This document shows positions 50,949 to 58,468 of a stretch of DNA of 64,000 nucleotides, one piece after another; positions within the stretch are counted from its first letter, which is position 1; every line of letters starts with the position of its first letter. The notes below the pieces were generated by a model. That model saw only the letters and a list, made by a program, of their open reading frames with translations, was not told the DNA's origin and made no database searches. Both the position numbers and the translations under genes were made by a program. Source of the DNA: Sphingobium terrigena (GTDB lineage: Bacteria > Pseudomonadota > Alphaproteobacteria > Sphingomonadales > Sphingomonadaceae); NCBI RefSeq assembly GCF_003591655.1, contig NZ_QVRA01000008.1:62001-126000 (forward strand), in the 5' to 3' direction.

Positions 50949-52118
50949 TCAGTGACCGGAAAGGTCGATCTCGACCTCCGTGGAAAAGCCGACGCGCAAC
51001 GGGTGGGCAGCCAGCTCCTTGGGGTCCAGCGCGATGCGGACGGGCAGGCGCTGGACAACCTTGATCCAGTTGCCGGTCGCATTTTGCGCCGGGATCAGCG
51101 AGAGCGACGATCCGGTGCCGCCGGAAAAGCCCACCACCTTGCCATGATAGACGACATCGCTGCCGTAAATGTCAGCGACCACCGTGGCGGGCATCCCCAC
51201 CTTCACCCGACGCAGCTGGCGCTCCTTGAAATTGGCGTCGACATAGACCTGCGCCAGCGGCACGATCGTCATGATCGGGCTGCCCTGCGCGACGCGCTGG
51301 CCAACCTGCACCTGGCGCTTGGTGATGACACCGTCGATCGGCGCGCGGATCACCGTGCGGTCCAGGTCCAGCTTGGCCGCGTCCAGCTTGGCCTGCGCCA
51401 CCATCACGCCCGGATCGGTATCCACGCTCGAACCGCTGACCAGCGCATCATTGGCGGCCAGCTGCCCGCTCGCCGCGCTGCGCGTCGCCTGCGCCGTGGT
51501 GACGCCCGCGCGGGCAAGGTCCAGCGCGGCGCGCGCGGCGGCATAGGCGGTGCGCGCGCTGGTCACCTCATCGCCCGACACCGCGCCTTCGCCCACCAGC
51601 GCCTCACGCCGTTGCAGGTCGATCCGCGCCTTGTCGACATTGGCCTGTGCGCTCGCCAGCTGGGCGCGCGCCTGCGCAATGTCCGCGCCGCGTGCATCGA
51701 CCTGGGCTTCCAGCGCATTGCTGGTCGCGCTGCTCTGGCGAAATTTCCGGCGCGCTTCGGCCAGATCCGCCTGCGCCTGGGAAATGGCGATGCGCGCATT
51801 GGTCGGGTCGAGCCGCACCAGCACATCACCGCGCTTCACCGCCTGCGTGTCACTGATCAATACCTGCGTCACCTGCGCCGAAATAAGCGGCGTCACCTGC
51901 GCCATTTCCGCGTTCACATAGGCATTGTCGGTGCTGACATGGTTGCGCCCGATCAGCAGATACCATGCAGCCCAGAGCAGCGCCGCAATCACGACCGCCA
52001 GCGCCAGCCGGGTCAGCCAGGTCTTGCGCGCCGCAGCGCGATCCGCCTTTTGCGTGTCGGCCGACGCAGCAGCGCCTGACGCCGCGGGGGCGGAAAATTC
52101 GGGGGCGGCATCAGCCAT
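50949..52118 (-). CDS. emrA: Membrane fusion protein, HlyD/EmrA family
   Basis: 389 residues from the ATG at 52118. One membrane helix (about 33-53, LALAVVIAALLWAAWYLLIG), then lipoyl-like halves flanking a long alpha-hairpin rich in Ala/Gln/Arg (AQADLAEARRKFRQ to ASGQLAAND) and beta-barrel DRTVIRAPIDGVITKRQVQV. Bridges EmrB and the outer-membrane channel. Overlaps the outer-membrane factor gene by 8 bases. Confidence 0.93.
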   Translation of the reverse strand: MADAAPEFSAPAASGAAASADTQKADRAAARKTWLTRLALAVVIAALLWAAWYLLIGRNHVSTDNAYVNAEMAQVTPLISAQVTQVLISDTQAVKRGDVLVRLDPTNARIAISQAQADLAEARRKFRQSSATSNALEAQVDARGADIAQARAQLASAQANVDKARIDLQRREALVGEGAVSGDEVTSARTAYAAARAALDLARAGVTTAQATRSAASGQLAANDALVSGSSVDTDPGVMVAQAKLDAAKLDLDRTVIRAPIDGVITKRQVQVGQRVAQGSPIMTIVPLAQVYVDANFKERQLRRVKVGMPATVVADIYGSDVVYHGKVVGFSGGTGSSLSLIPAQNATGNWIKVVQRLPVRIALDPKELAAHPLRVGFSTEVEIDLSGH

Positions 52119-53625
52119 GCGGAGCGTCCTTGGGCAGGGTGGCGCTGGCGGCGAAACCGCCACCCAGCGCACGGATCAGGGCAATATCGAGCGAAAAGGC
52201 GTTGGCCTCCAGCGCGGAAACGGATCGACGGGCAGCAATCAGTTGGTCCTCGACATTCAGCACGTCGAGATAGGTGGACAGGCCGCCATCATAGCGTTTG
52301 CGCGCAATGCCATAGGCGTCCTGCGACGCCGTCAACGCGGCCCGCGCATCCACCAGTCGATCGTCAAGCGTGCGGCGGCTGGTCAGCGCATCGGCCACTT
52401 GGCTGTAGGCGGCCAGCACGCTCTTGTCATAATTGGCCACCGCCTCGTCATAGCTGGCGCGCGCGCCGCGATACTGACCCTGCAACGCGCCGCCATGGAA
52501 TATCGGCAGGCTGATCGCCGGCCCAGCGCTGCCAAACAGCGAATCCTTGTCGAACAGGCTGTTATAGAAAGGCTTAGCCGATCCATTGACGCCGGTACCG
52601 TTGAACATAGTGTTGTAACCCAGCGACTGGACCCCGATCAGCGCGCTCAGCCGCACCGCCGGGTAGAAATCGGCGCGCGCGACCTTGACCTGTTTCGCTG
52701 CGGCTTCCGTCCGGGCCAGCGCGGCCGCAATGTCCGGGCGGCGGGCGACCAGATTGGTCGTGACATCGGCGGGCAGGCCGACCGGCATCAGGCGGCCCTT
52801 GGGCGGGCGGGTGATCGACATGCCCCGATCCGGCCCGGCCCCGACCAGCGCGGCAATCTGATGCTGGCGCAGCGCAATCGCCATGCGCGCACCCGCCAAT
52901 TGCGCCCGCGCCGCCGCGACAGTCGCGTCCGACTGGCGCAAGCTCCCGCGCGTTTCCAGCCCGTTCCGACGGCGATCGGCAACCAGCTTCTGGCTGGCGA
53001 CCCGAATGTCGAGCGTTTGCTGTTGCAGTTCGGCTTCATCATAGAGCCGCGCCAGATCGGCATAGGCGTCGGCGATCCCCGTGGTCAGCGCCAGCCGCGC
53101 CTGCTGCGCGTCCAGCTGTGCCGCCCGCGCCTGCGAGGTGGCAGCGGCCAGCGCCGCCTTGTTCCGACCCCACAGATCAAGGTCGAAGCCCAGATTGAGC
53201 GCCAACTGGCCGGTGCCAAGCCAGCCCTGCGGAATAAACTCCTTGGGTTGTCCCATATTATAGCTTTGCTTGGTCGTCCCGGCCTTTGCATCCAGATCGA
53301 CCGACGGCAGCAAAGCTGCGCCAGCCTGTTGCGCCATGCCCTGCGCCTGCGCGAAGCGGGCGGCGGCAATCGCCATGTCGGGCGCGTTGGCCAGCCCTTC
53401 CTCGATCAGCGCGGTCAGTTGCGGGTCGCCATAGGCGGTCCACCAGCCTTCGCCCGGCCAGGCGGCATCAGGTGCGCGCAGGCTCTCCTGCGCCGCCACG
53501 CTTTGCGCCGTGCGGATCGCGGGCGGGGCACCAAGATCAGGCACCGCCGCGCAGGCCGACAGCAGCGACAGCGCCGTTGCCGGGATCAGGAAGCGTTTGG
53601 GGAAAAACAGGCGACTCACCGACAT
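52111..53625 (-). CDS. Outer-membrane efflux lipoprotein (NodT/OprM family)
   Basis: 504 residues from the ATG at 53625 (MSVSRLFFPKRFLIPATALS), lipobox LSLLSAC near residue 24. Two OEP repeats with the expected helical hairpins (ANAPDMAIAAARFAQAQGMA, RRPDIAAALARTEAAAKQVK). First gene of the pump operon. The start abuts the operator half 53629-53648 with no ribosome site, so translation may be leaderless; ATG at 53640 is an alternative inside the operator. Confidence 0.92.
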   Translation of the reverse strand: MSVSRLFFPKRFLIPATALSLLSACAAVPDLGAPPAIRTAQSVAAQESLRAPDAAWPGEGWWTAYGDPQLTALIEEGLANAPDMAIAAARFAQAQGMAQQAGAALLPSVDLDAKAGTTKQSYNMGQPKEFIPQGWLGTGQLALNLGFDLDLWGRNKAALAAATSQARAAQLDAQQARLALTTGIADAYADLARLYDEAELQQQTLDIRVASQKLVADRRRNGLETRGSLRQSDATVAAARAQLAGARMAIALRQHQIAALVGAGPDRGMSITRPPKGRLMPVGLPADVTTNLVARRPDIAAALARTEAAAKQVKVARADFYPAVRLSALIGVQSLGYNTMFNGTGVNGSAKPFYNSLFDKDSLFGSAGPAISLPIFHGGALQGQYRGARASYDEAVANYDKSVLAAYSQVADALTSRRTLDDRLVDARAALTASQDAYGIARKRYDGGLSTYLDVLNVEDQLIAARRSVSALEANAFSLDIALIRALGGGFAASATLPKDAPHG

Positions 53626-53628
53626 GAC

Positions 53629-53648
53629 AAACCGTACCATCCAGTATG
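53629..53648. promoter_or_regulatory. Operator site 1 (efflux side)
   Basis: AAACCGTACCATCCAGTATG directly upstream of the efflux lipoprotein ATG. It matches site 2 in the opposite orientation (AAACCGTACCAT-n-n-AGTATG). Confidence 0.7.
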
Positions 53649-53689
53649 AAAACTGCCATTGCCGCTGTTGCGAGGCCTTGTCAACAAAA

Positions 53690-53713
53690 TTACCATACTC
53701 TATGGTACGGTTT
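53690..53713. promoter_or_regulatory. Operator site 2 and tetR promoter
   Basis: Contains the perfect dyad ACCATA-CTC-TATGGT followed by ACGGTTT, ending one base before the tetR ATG. TTGTCA, 17 bases, then TATGGT looks like a promoter whose start point would fall at or near the ATG. Confidence 0.7.
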
Positions 53714-53714
53714 A

Positions 53715-54386
53715 ATGACAGGTCTGGATACATCTCCTCCCCCCAGCCGAAGGGAAGCGCGCAGGCAAGACCGGCGGGACACTATCCTTATGGTTGCAGA
53801 GGGATATTTCCTGGAACATGGCTATGCCGGGACGACCATGTCGGGCATCGCAGCAGCGCTGGGCGGGTCCAAGGGGACGCTCTGGAATCATTTCCCGTCA
53901 AAGGAAGATCTATTTTCTGCCGTCCTTGATCGGGTGGCTACTGCCTATCGCATGCAACTCTCGCAAATCCTCGATCCATGCGGCCTGCTCAAGCCAACGC
54001 TGCTGCGCGCCTGCCGCAGTCTGCTCGACAAGGTGTGCTCCGCACAAGCCATCGCCTTGCACCGGCTGATCTATGCAGAGGGCGCGCGATTTCCCGAACT
54101 CAGCCGGATTTTCTTCGAGCTTGCGCCGCGACACACACGCGCCCTGCTTGCTGACTTCATTCAAGGCGCGATGGATCGTGGACAGCTCAGACAGGCTGAT
54201 CCGGCCGATGCCGCGCGCGCATTGATGGCCCTGACCATGTCAGGCAGTCATCAGCAATTGTTGATCGGACAGATTATTCAGCCAACTCCGGGGGCGATGC
54301 GCGATGATGTCGCACTGGCAGTCGACCTGTTCATGCGCGCCTATGCCCCTGACAGCGCGGTCCCGACCGCCGGACAGAGCGCATAG
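53715..54386 (+). CDS. TetR-family repressor of the efflux operon
   Basis: 223 residues from the ATG at 53715; the longer reading to 53646 includes the operator and is rejected. TetR HTH: RRDTILMVAEGYFLEHGYAG, TTMSGIAAALGGSKGTLWNH and F-P-S-K-E-D-L-F. C-terminal ligand domain of the AefR/AcrR-like type (FPELSRIFFELAPRHTRALL). Divergent from the pump operon with mirrored operators, so it almost certainly represses both. The 3' end overlaps the next minus-strand gene by 46 bases. Confidence 0.93.
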   Translation: MTGLDTSPPPSRREARRQDRRDTILMVAEGYFLEHGYAGTTMSGIAAALGGSKGTLWNHFPSKEDLFSAVLDRVATAYRMQLSQILDPCGLLKPTLLRACRSLLDKVCSAQAIALHRLIYAEGARFPELSRIFFELAPRHTRALLADFIQGAMDRGQLRQADPADAARALMALTMSGSHQQLLIGQIIQPTPGAMRDDVALAVDLFMRAYAPDSAVPTAGQSA

Positions 54387-54937
54387 CCCCGCCCCTTGAC
54401 CGTCCGCAGCAGCGGCCAGTCAAAACCCCGATCGATCTTGGCGCGCAGCCGCGACATATGCACCTCGACGCTGTTGGTGCCGGGATCAAACTCCAGCCGC
54501 CACACCGCACGTAATAGCGCGTCGCGACTGACCGCCTCCCCCGGCCGCCGCGCCAGATGGAGCAGCAGCGCATATTCGCGGGCCAGCAGCGGGATCGCAT
54601 GGCCCGCCCGTTCGACCTGCCGGTCGACCAGATGGATCAAAAGGTCGCCCACCCGCAAGCGGGGCTGGTCGTCGCGGGCCAGCCGGATGATCCGTGCGAC
54701 GGCTTCCCCCTCATGCATCCACGGGCCGACAACATCCTGCGCGCCCCCCTCCAGCGCGCGGGCGCGGGCAGCGGGATCGTCCACGCCCTGCCAGAGGATC
54801 GTCGCATCGCTGATGCTGACCCGTGGCGGATCGCCCCCCGCCCCCTGCATCGCCAGATCGAAGCCGCGCGCGCTCAGCGCCCGTGCCAGCGGTGCGAAAT
54901 CACTGCCCAATCCGTGACAATCGACCCGCCTGCCCAC
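54341..54937 (-). CDS. Winged-helix (OmpR-type) regulator with degenerate receiver
   Basis: 198 residues from a GTG at 54937. The C-terminal half is a standard OmpR winged helix (LLAREYALLLHLARRPGEAV, NSVEVHMSRLRAKIDRGFDW, LRTVKGRGYAL). The N-terminal half keeps the receiver's length and beta/alpha spacing but I see no acidic pocket or convincing phospho-acceptor. It therefore may act without phosphorylation. It lies 66 bases downstream of the cupin-like gene on the same strand and could be the regulator of that operon; the target is not shown. Confidence 0.8.
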   Translation of the reverse strand: MGRRVDCHGLGSDFAPLARALSARGFDLAMQGAGGDPPRVSISDATILWQGVDDPAARARALEGGAQDVVGPWMHEGEAVARIIRLARDDQPRLRVGDLLIHLVDRQVERAGHAIPLLAREYALLLHLARRPGEAVSRDALLRAVWRLEFDPGTNSVEVHMSRLRAKIDRGFDWPLLRTVKGRGYALCPAVGTALSGA

Positions 54938-55003
54938 CCGTCATCCACCAATAACTGACCCGCTGCATCCGACCGCCGACACAGCGCAAAGACAAGCCAA
55001 TCC

Positions 55004-55903
55004 CTATCCATTTCGGACAGTTCGCAGTGCCGCTTCACTCGCAAACCGGATCAGTGGACTGCTGCTGCGCGCGCCGGATACCCAATGGTCCAGCCGCGCC
55101 GCGCTGGTCAGCCCGGTGCCGATCGCATCCCACGCCGTCCGCCGCATGGCGTCAGCGGGATGGCGTGCGGCAAAGTCCTGCGCCAGGTCGATCGCATTGC
55201 CGCTGCCGCACCCCACCGCCAGTTCCAGCAGCAATTGCGCGCTGGCCACGGTCATGCACTCGGCGATCGTGGTGCGAACGGTGTCGAACCGATATTGCCG
55301 TCGCCAGCCCTGATCGGGCGCACTGGCCAATATGTTGAGCGAGACCGACAGGGACTCAGGCGGCAATTGCGCATGAATGTCGCGATTGGCGCGGTAGAGC
55401 AGCATACGTCCCTGCGACAAATGGCTGCGCTCCATGAAACGCAGCGCCACCGCCTCCCCCGCAGCGCCCGCGACATCGCCGTCATACTCATAATAGTCCG
55501 ATCCATAGCCCGGTCCCAGATAGCCGATGGTCAGAAAGTCAAAACCATGGTCGTGCGGCACATGATAGAGGAAGGGGGCGGGACCACTCATCCGCACCAC
55601 ATGGTCGCGCTCAGCGGGCCAGAAGGCGGCACGCAGCACATATTTGCCCCTGGGCGCGCGAAGCAGCATGACCTGCGCCGAATAGGGGTTGACCTGCCGC
55701 TGACCCGCGCAGCGCGTCTTGAGTTCGGCGATGGCGAAGTCTGCCAGGAAATCGCGGTTGCGCGACAAGGCCCGCAGCATCGGCGCGGCAGCGACCAGCC
55801 CTTCCTCGCAGGAGGGATCGAAGGCCGGGCTTTCGCACCAGTCGACCAGCGCATCGAGGTCGATGACATTGTCATCCGGCTCCGGTTCGATCAGGCGGGG
55901 CAT
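55004..55903 (-). CDS. Uncharacterised cupin-like protein with HEAT-like C-terminus (paralogue A)
   Basis: 299 residues, no signal peptide. Helical N-terminus (about 1-70), a beta-rich middle with LYHVPHDHGFDFLTIGYLGP, GSDYYEYDG and ANRDIHAQLPPESLSVSLNI, and a helical C-terminus (about 215-299) like two HEAT units. His114, His119, Glu139 and His177 are spaced as in cupin metal sites. The upstream gene encodes a paralogue with the same pattern. Overlaps it by 13 bases. Function not recognised; a metal-dependent oxygenase or hydroxylase is possible. Confidence 0.65.
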   Translation of the reverse strand: MPRLIEPEPDDNVIDLDALVDWCESPAFDPSCEEGLVAAAPMLRALSRNRDFLADFAIAELKTRCAGQRQVNPYSAQVMLLRAPRGKYVLRAAFWPAERDHVVRMSGPAPFLYHVPHDHGFDFLTIGYLGPGYGSDYYEYDGDVAGAAGEAVALRFMERSHLSQGRMLLYRANRDIHAQLPPESLSVSLNILASAPDQGWRRQYRFDTVRTTIAECMTVASAQLLLELAVGCGSGNAIDLAQDFAARHPADAMRRTAWDAIGTGLTSAARLDHWVSGARSSSPLIRFASEAALRTVRNG

Positions 55904-56703
55904 GGCACGCCCCCGATCTGCGCCAGCGTCCCCGCCGCCAGCGCCCGCACCGCCGCATCGCTTTCCTTCTGCGCCATCGCACGCAACGCAGGCAAAGCGC
56001 TTGCCGTATCGAGCGCCAGATATTCGCGCATCACCGCCCAGCGCTGCGCGGCAAGCGGCGTGTCGAGCGCCTGAGCAAACTGCGCCGCCGCATCGCTACG
56101 CCCCTGCACTCGCAGCAGCGACAGCAGCATCAGCGCGCGGGCATGGCCCTCATCCGCCTCCGCCCGCGCCACCAGCACGCCGGTTGCGGACTCATATATG
56201 CGCGAACAGACCGGGCCTCGCCCCGCAATCTGCGCCCGCAACAGCATCAGCGGCGCGTCGTCCGGCAGGATGCGCAGCGTCTCATGCCGCTCGTCCAGTT
56301 CCAGCACATCGCCCACCGCGCAATGACGCGGCCCGGTGGGCACCGCCCGCTCTCCCTCCAGCCGAAACCCCTCGCCCCGCAGCGCGCGGTTGAGCGGTCG
56401 GCAGAGCATATGGCGGCCGGAAAAATGCACCCGCGATCCCGCTTGCTCGACCTGGTCGATCACCGTCGCCGACAGCCAGACCCGCTCGGTCCGCGCCAGC
56501 ACCAGATGCCGGGCCGCACCGCTGCGGCTGGCGCGAAAGCTGGGCAGGTGCATGGGGTCGGCGGTCATCGCCGCGCAGCCCTGCGCCAGCAGATCGTTGA
56601 ACCAGCCTATATCGTGCAGAAATGGCCGGATCAGCGCGATCGCGTGATCGGGCGGGGCATCCTGCGCCTGCGCGACGGCCTGCCCCAAAGCCGCCAAATT
56701 CAT
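55891..56703 (-). CDS. Uncharacterised cupin-like protein with HEAT-like C-terminus (paralogue B)
   Basis: 270 residues. By eye it aligns with the 299-residue neighbour over most of its length: RVHFSGRHMLCRP against YHVPHDHGFDFLT, GEGFRLEGER against GYGSDYYEYD, DERHETLRILPDDAPLMLLR against NRDIHAQLPPESLSVSLNI, and the C-terminal HEAT-like segment. His93, His98, Glu118 and His140 fall at the matching places (His-His spacing 5 and His-Glu spacing 20 are identical). The start codon overlaps the peptide stop (ATGA). Function not recognised. Confidence 0.65.
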   Translation of the reverse strand: MNLAALGQAVAQAQDAPPDHAIALIRPFLHDIGWFNDLLAQGCAAMTADPMHLPSFRASRSGAARHLVLARTERVWLSATVIDQVEQAGSRVHFSGRHMLCRPLNRALRGEGFRLEGERAVPTGPRHCAVGDVLELDERHETLRILPDDAPLMLLRAQIAGRGPVCSRIYESATGVLVARAEADEGHARALMLLSLLRVQGRSDAAAQFAQALDTPLAAQRWAVMREYLALDTASALPALRAMAQKESDAAVRALAAGTLAQIGGVPCPA

Positions 56704-56840
56704 GGCATATCAATGATCGCGATCACAATATCCATCAGGCTGATGTCCAGCACATCGCCATCCTGCAACCCGAACAGGCTGGCCCCGGCGGGCAGATCGG
56801 CAATGTCGTCAATGGCCAGTTGCGGCACGGTCTGTGGCAT
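56700..56840 (-). CDS. 46-residue acidic peptide, first gene of the cupin-pair operon
   Basis: Starts at the ATG at 56840, six bases after a perfect AGGAGG. Ends with ATGA overlapping the next gene. The peptide contains eight Asp (including IDDIAD and QDGDVLD), no Lys, Arg, His, Cys, Trp or Tyr, and a hydrophobic end MDIVIAIIDMP. I recognise no family. The strong ribosome site, coupling to two putative metal enzymes and biased composition suggest a peptide substrate or a small structural partner; neither is proven. Confidence 0.7.
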   Translation of the reverse strand: MPQTVPQLAIDDIADLPAGASLFGLQDGDVLDISLMDIVIAIIDMP

Positions 56841-56989
56841 AAGCATCCTCCTTCTGTGGGTCGCAAAGGGGAGGCTATGGCGCACGCATGCATCGAACCA
56901 ATTAAATGAATTTAATCGTGGCTACCCTCCGTTAACCATTTCTTTGCGCGGCAATCCTATCCTATTGAACGCAGCAAAAGGGTGGAGCC
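56841..56989. promoter_or_regulatory. Divergent promoter region with a 16-bp AT-rich palindrome
   Basis: Between the peptide operon and the receiver gene. ATTAAAT-GA-ATTTAAT (56901-56916) is a perfect dyad and stands out in a high-GC setting. It also reads as TTAA-N6-TTAA, one base short of the CtrA spacing. A second TTAACC lies at 56932-56937. Confidence 0.55.
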
Positions 56990-57613
56990 ATGCAGATCTT
57001 CAAGCGCAATCGCAGCCGTCGGCCCGACGATATGGAGACAAGCGACGTCGCCCGCCCCCAACGCCGCCTGCGCGTGCTGCTGATCGATGAAAATCCCACC
57101 GCGCGCGCCGTCGTCGCCCGCCGCCTGTCGCATCTCAATTATGATGTCGCGCTGGCGGAAAATGGCTTTGTCGCGGTCAACTTGCTGGTGACCCGCCCGG
57201 CCGACATCGTGCTTGTAGACATGGGGCTGACGATGCTGCCCGCCGTCGCGACGATGAAGAAGATCCGCGCCGCGAACCTCGCCCTGTCCGCCTGTTTCGT
57301 CATGCTCACCGGGCGACTCGACAGCCAATCCACGGTGGAGGCGCTGGATGCCGGGGCCGATGACCATGTCGTCAAACCCTTTGATTTCGACGTGCTGGAC
57401 GCCCGTATGCGCCATCTGTGCCAGCGGGCCGAAACGCTGGGCACGCTCACCCGCCACAATGCCGAACTCGACGCCCGCATCGCGCGCCGCGCGGTGGAAC
57501 TGGGCGAAACCCGCGAAACCCTGCGCGAACTCCAGGCCGACCGCGCGCGGCTCGTCTCGTCCATCCAGGCGCTGCATGATGAAGTCGAACGACTGAGCGC
57601 GCAGCAGGGCTGA
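56990..57613 (+). CDS. Single-domain response regulator with C-terminal coiled coil
   Basis: 207 residues. After a basic N-terminus, a receiver domain (RVLLIDENPTARAVVARRLS, DIVLVDMGLTMLPAV with the phospho-acceptor Asp, VMLTGR, DDHVVKPFDF) is followed by an alpha-helical coiled coil (about 150-207, ARRAVELGETRETLRELQAD). No output domain. It could relay phosphate or bind a partner. Divergent from the peptide operon across the AT-rich palindrome. Confidence 0.85.
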   Translation: MQIFKRNRSRRPDDMETSDVARPQRRLRVLLIDENPTARAVVARRLSHLNYDVALAENGFVAVNLLVTRPADIVLVDMGLTMLPAVATMKKIRAANLALSACFVMLTGRLDSQSTVEALDAGADDHVVKPFDFDVLDARMRHLCQRAETLGTLTRHNAELDARIARRAVELGETRETLRELQADRARLVSSIQALHDEVERLSAQQG

Positions 57614-57624
57614 ATCACCCAACG

Positions 57625-57691
57625 CCGTTCGTTTCGAGCGCAGTCGAGAAACTGCGCGCCACCGTTTCTCGACTTCGCTCGAAACGAACGG
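57625..57691. repeat. Intergenic inverted repeat, family D, copy 3
   Basis: Arms CCGTTCGTTTCGAGCGCAGT and the facing CTTCGCTCGAAACGAACGG, with GAGAAAC/GTTTCTC nearer the centre. Between convergent genes; probable bidirectional terminator. Confidence 0.85.
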
Positions 57692-57697
57692 ATGTGG

Positions 57698-58468
57698 TCA
57701 GGCTATCGCCCCGTCCAACGCAACCCACAGCGACAGCCCCTCGCCCGGATCGGCAGGCGGCACATCCGCGACGATCCGCGCCGCATCCGCCCGCGCCCGG
57801 TCGAGGATGGCCGCTGGCACCGACGCCGCGTGATAGACCCGATCCGCCTCCCCCAGCAGCCGTGCGGCACGCAACGTCAGATCGTCTGGATCGCCCGACA
57901 GCAACGCAATCGCGATCAGCCGTGAACCTTCCACCGGCCCCTCCGCCGCCAGCCAGTCCGGCAGCGCGTCGACCGCATCGGCGCGCAGCGGGTCGATCAT
58001 CCCGCCCGGCGCCAGCCCCGCGTCAATCCGCCGTCGCCGCGCCCCCGCATCCGCCCAGCGCGCCTTGATCGCCCCGCGCGCGGCAAACAGCGCCTGTGCC
58101 AATTCACCGAGCCGTGCGGGAAACAGCGCCTCCAACCTTTGCCGCAACGCCTTGGCCAGTCCCGCCGACGCCCCGCCCGTGCCGATCGCAATCAGCACCG
58201 GGTCACGATCCACGATGGCCGGCAAGGTGAAATCGCACAGGTCAGGATTGTCGGTCGCATTGACCAGCACGCCCCGCGCCCGCAACCGCTCCGCCGTCAC
58301 CGCGTCGCCGTCGGACACGATCGCGATCCGCGCGCGCTTGTCCTCCTCGCCCACGATTACCGCGCCCGTCCGCTCCAGCAGGCGGCGCTTGGCGTCCGCC
58401 GCCTCGCCGTCCCCGGTCAGGATCACCGGCCTGCCCGTCAGGCGCAGAAAGACGGGCAGGCTGTGCAT
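57698..58468 (-). CDS. Precorrin-2 dehydrogenase/sirohydrochlorin ferrochelatase with a truncated SUMT remnant
   Basis: 256 residues. N-terminal NAD-binding domain (LPVFLRLTGRPVILTGDGEA, VNATDNPDLCDFTLPAIVDR) and central siroheme-synthase helices are as in CysG. After about residue 180 it continues with IALLSGDPDDLTLRAARLLG and EADRVYHAA, matching only the first part of the methyltransferase domain, then stops. The methyltransferase is supplied by cobA at 38.2 kb. Overlaps the lysA stop by one base. Confidence 0.85.
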   Translation of the reverse strand: MHSLPVFLRLTGRPVILTGDGEAADAKRRLLERTGAVIVGEEDKRARIAIVSDGDAVTAERLRARGVLVNATDNPDLCDFTLPAIVDRDPVLIAIGTGGASAGLAKALRQRLEALFPARLGELAQALFAARGAIKARWADAGARRRRIDAGLAPGGMIDPLRADAVDALPDWLAAEGPVEGSRLIAIALLSGDPDDLTLRAARLLGEADRVYHAASVPAAILDRARADAARIVADVPPADPGEGLSLWVALDGAIA

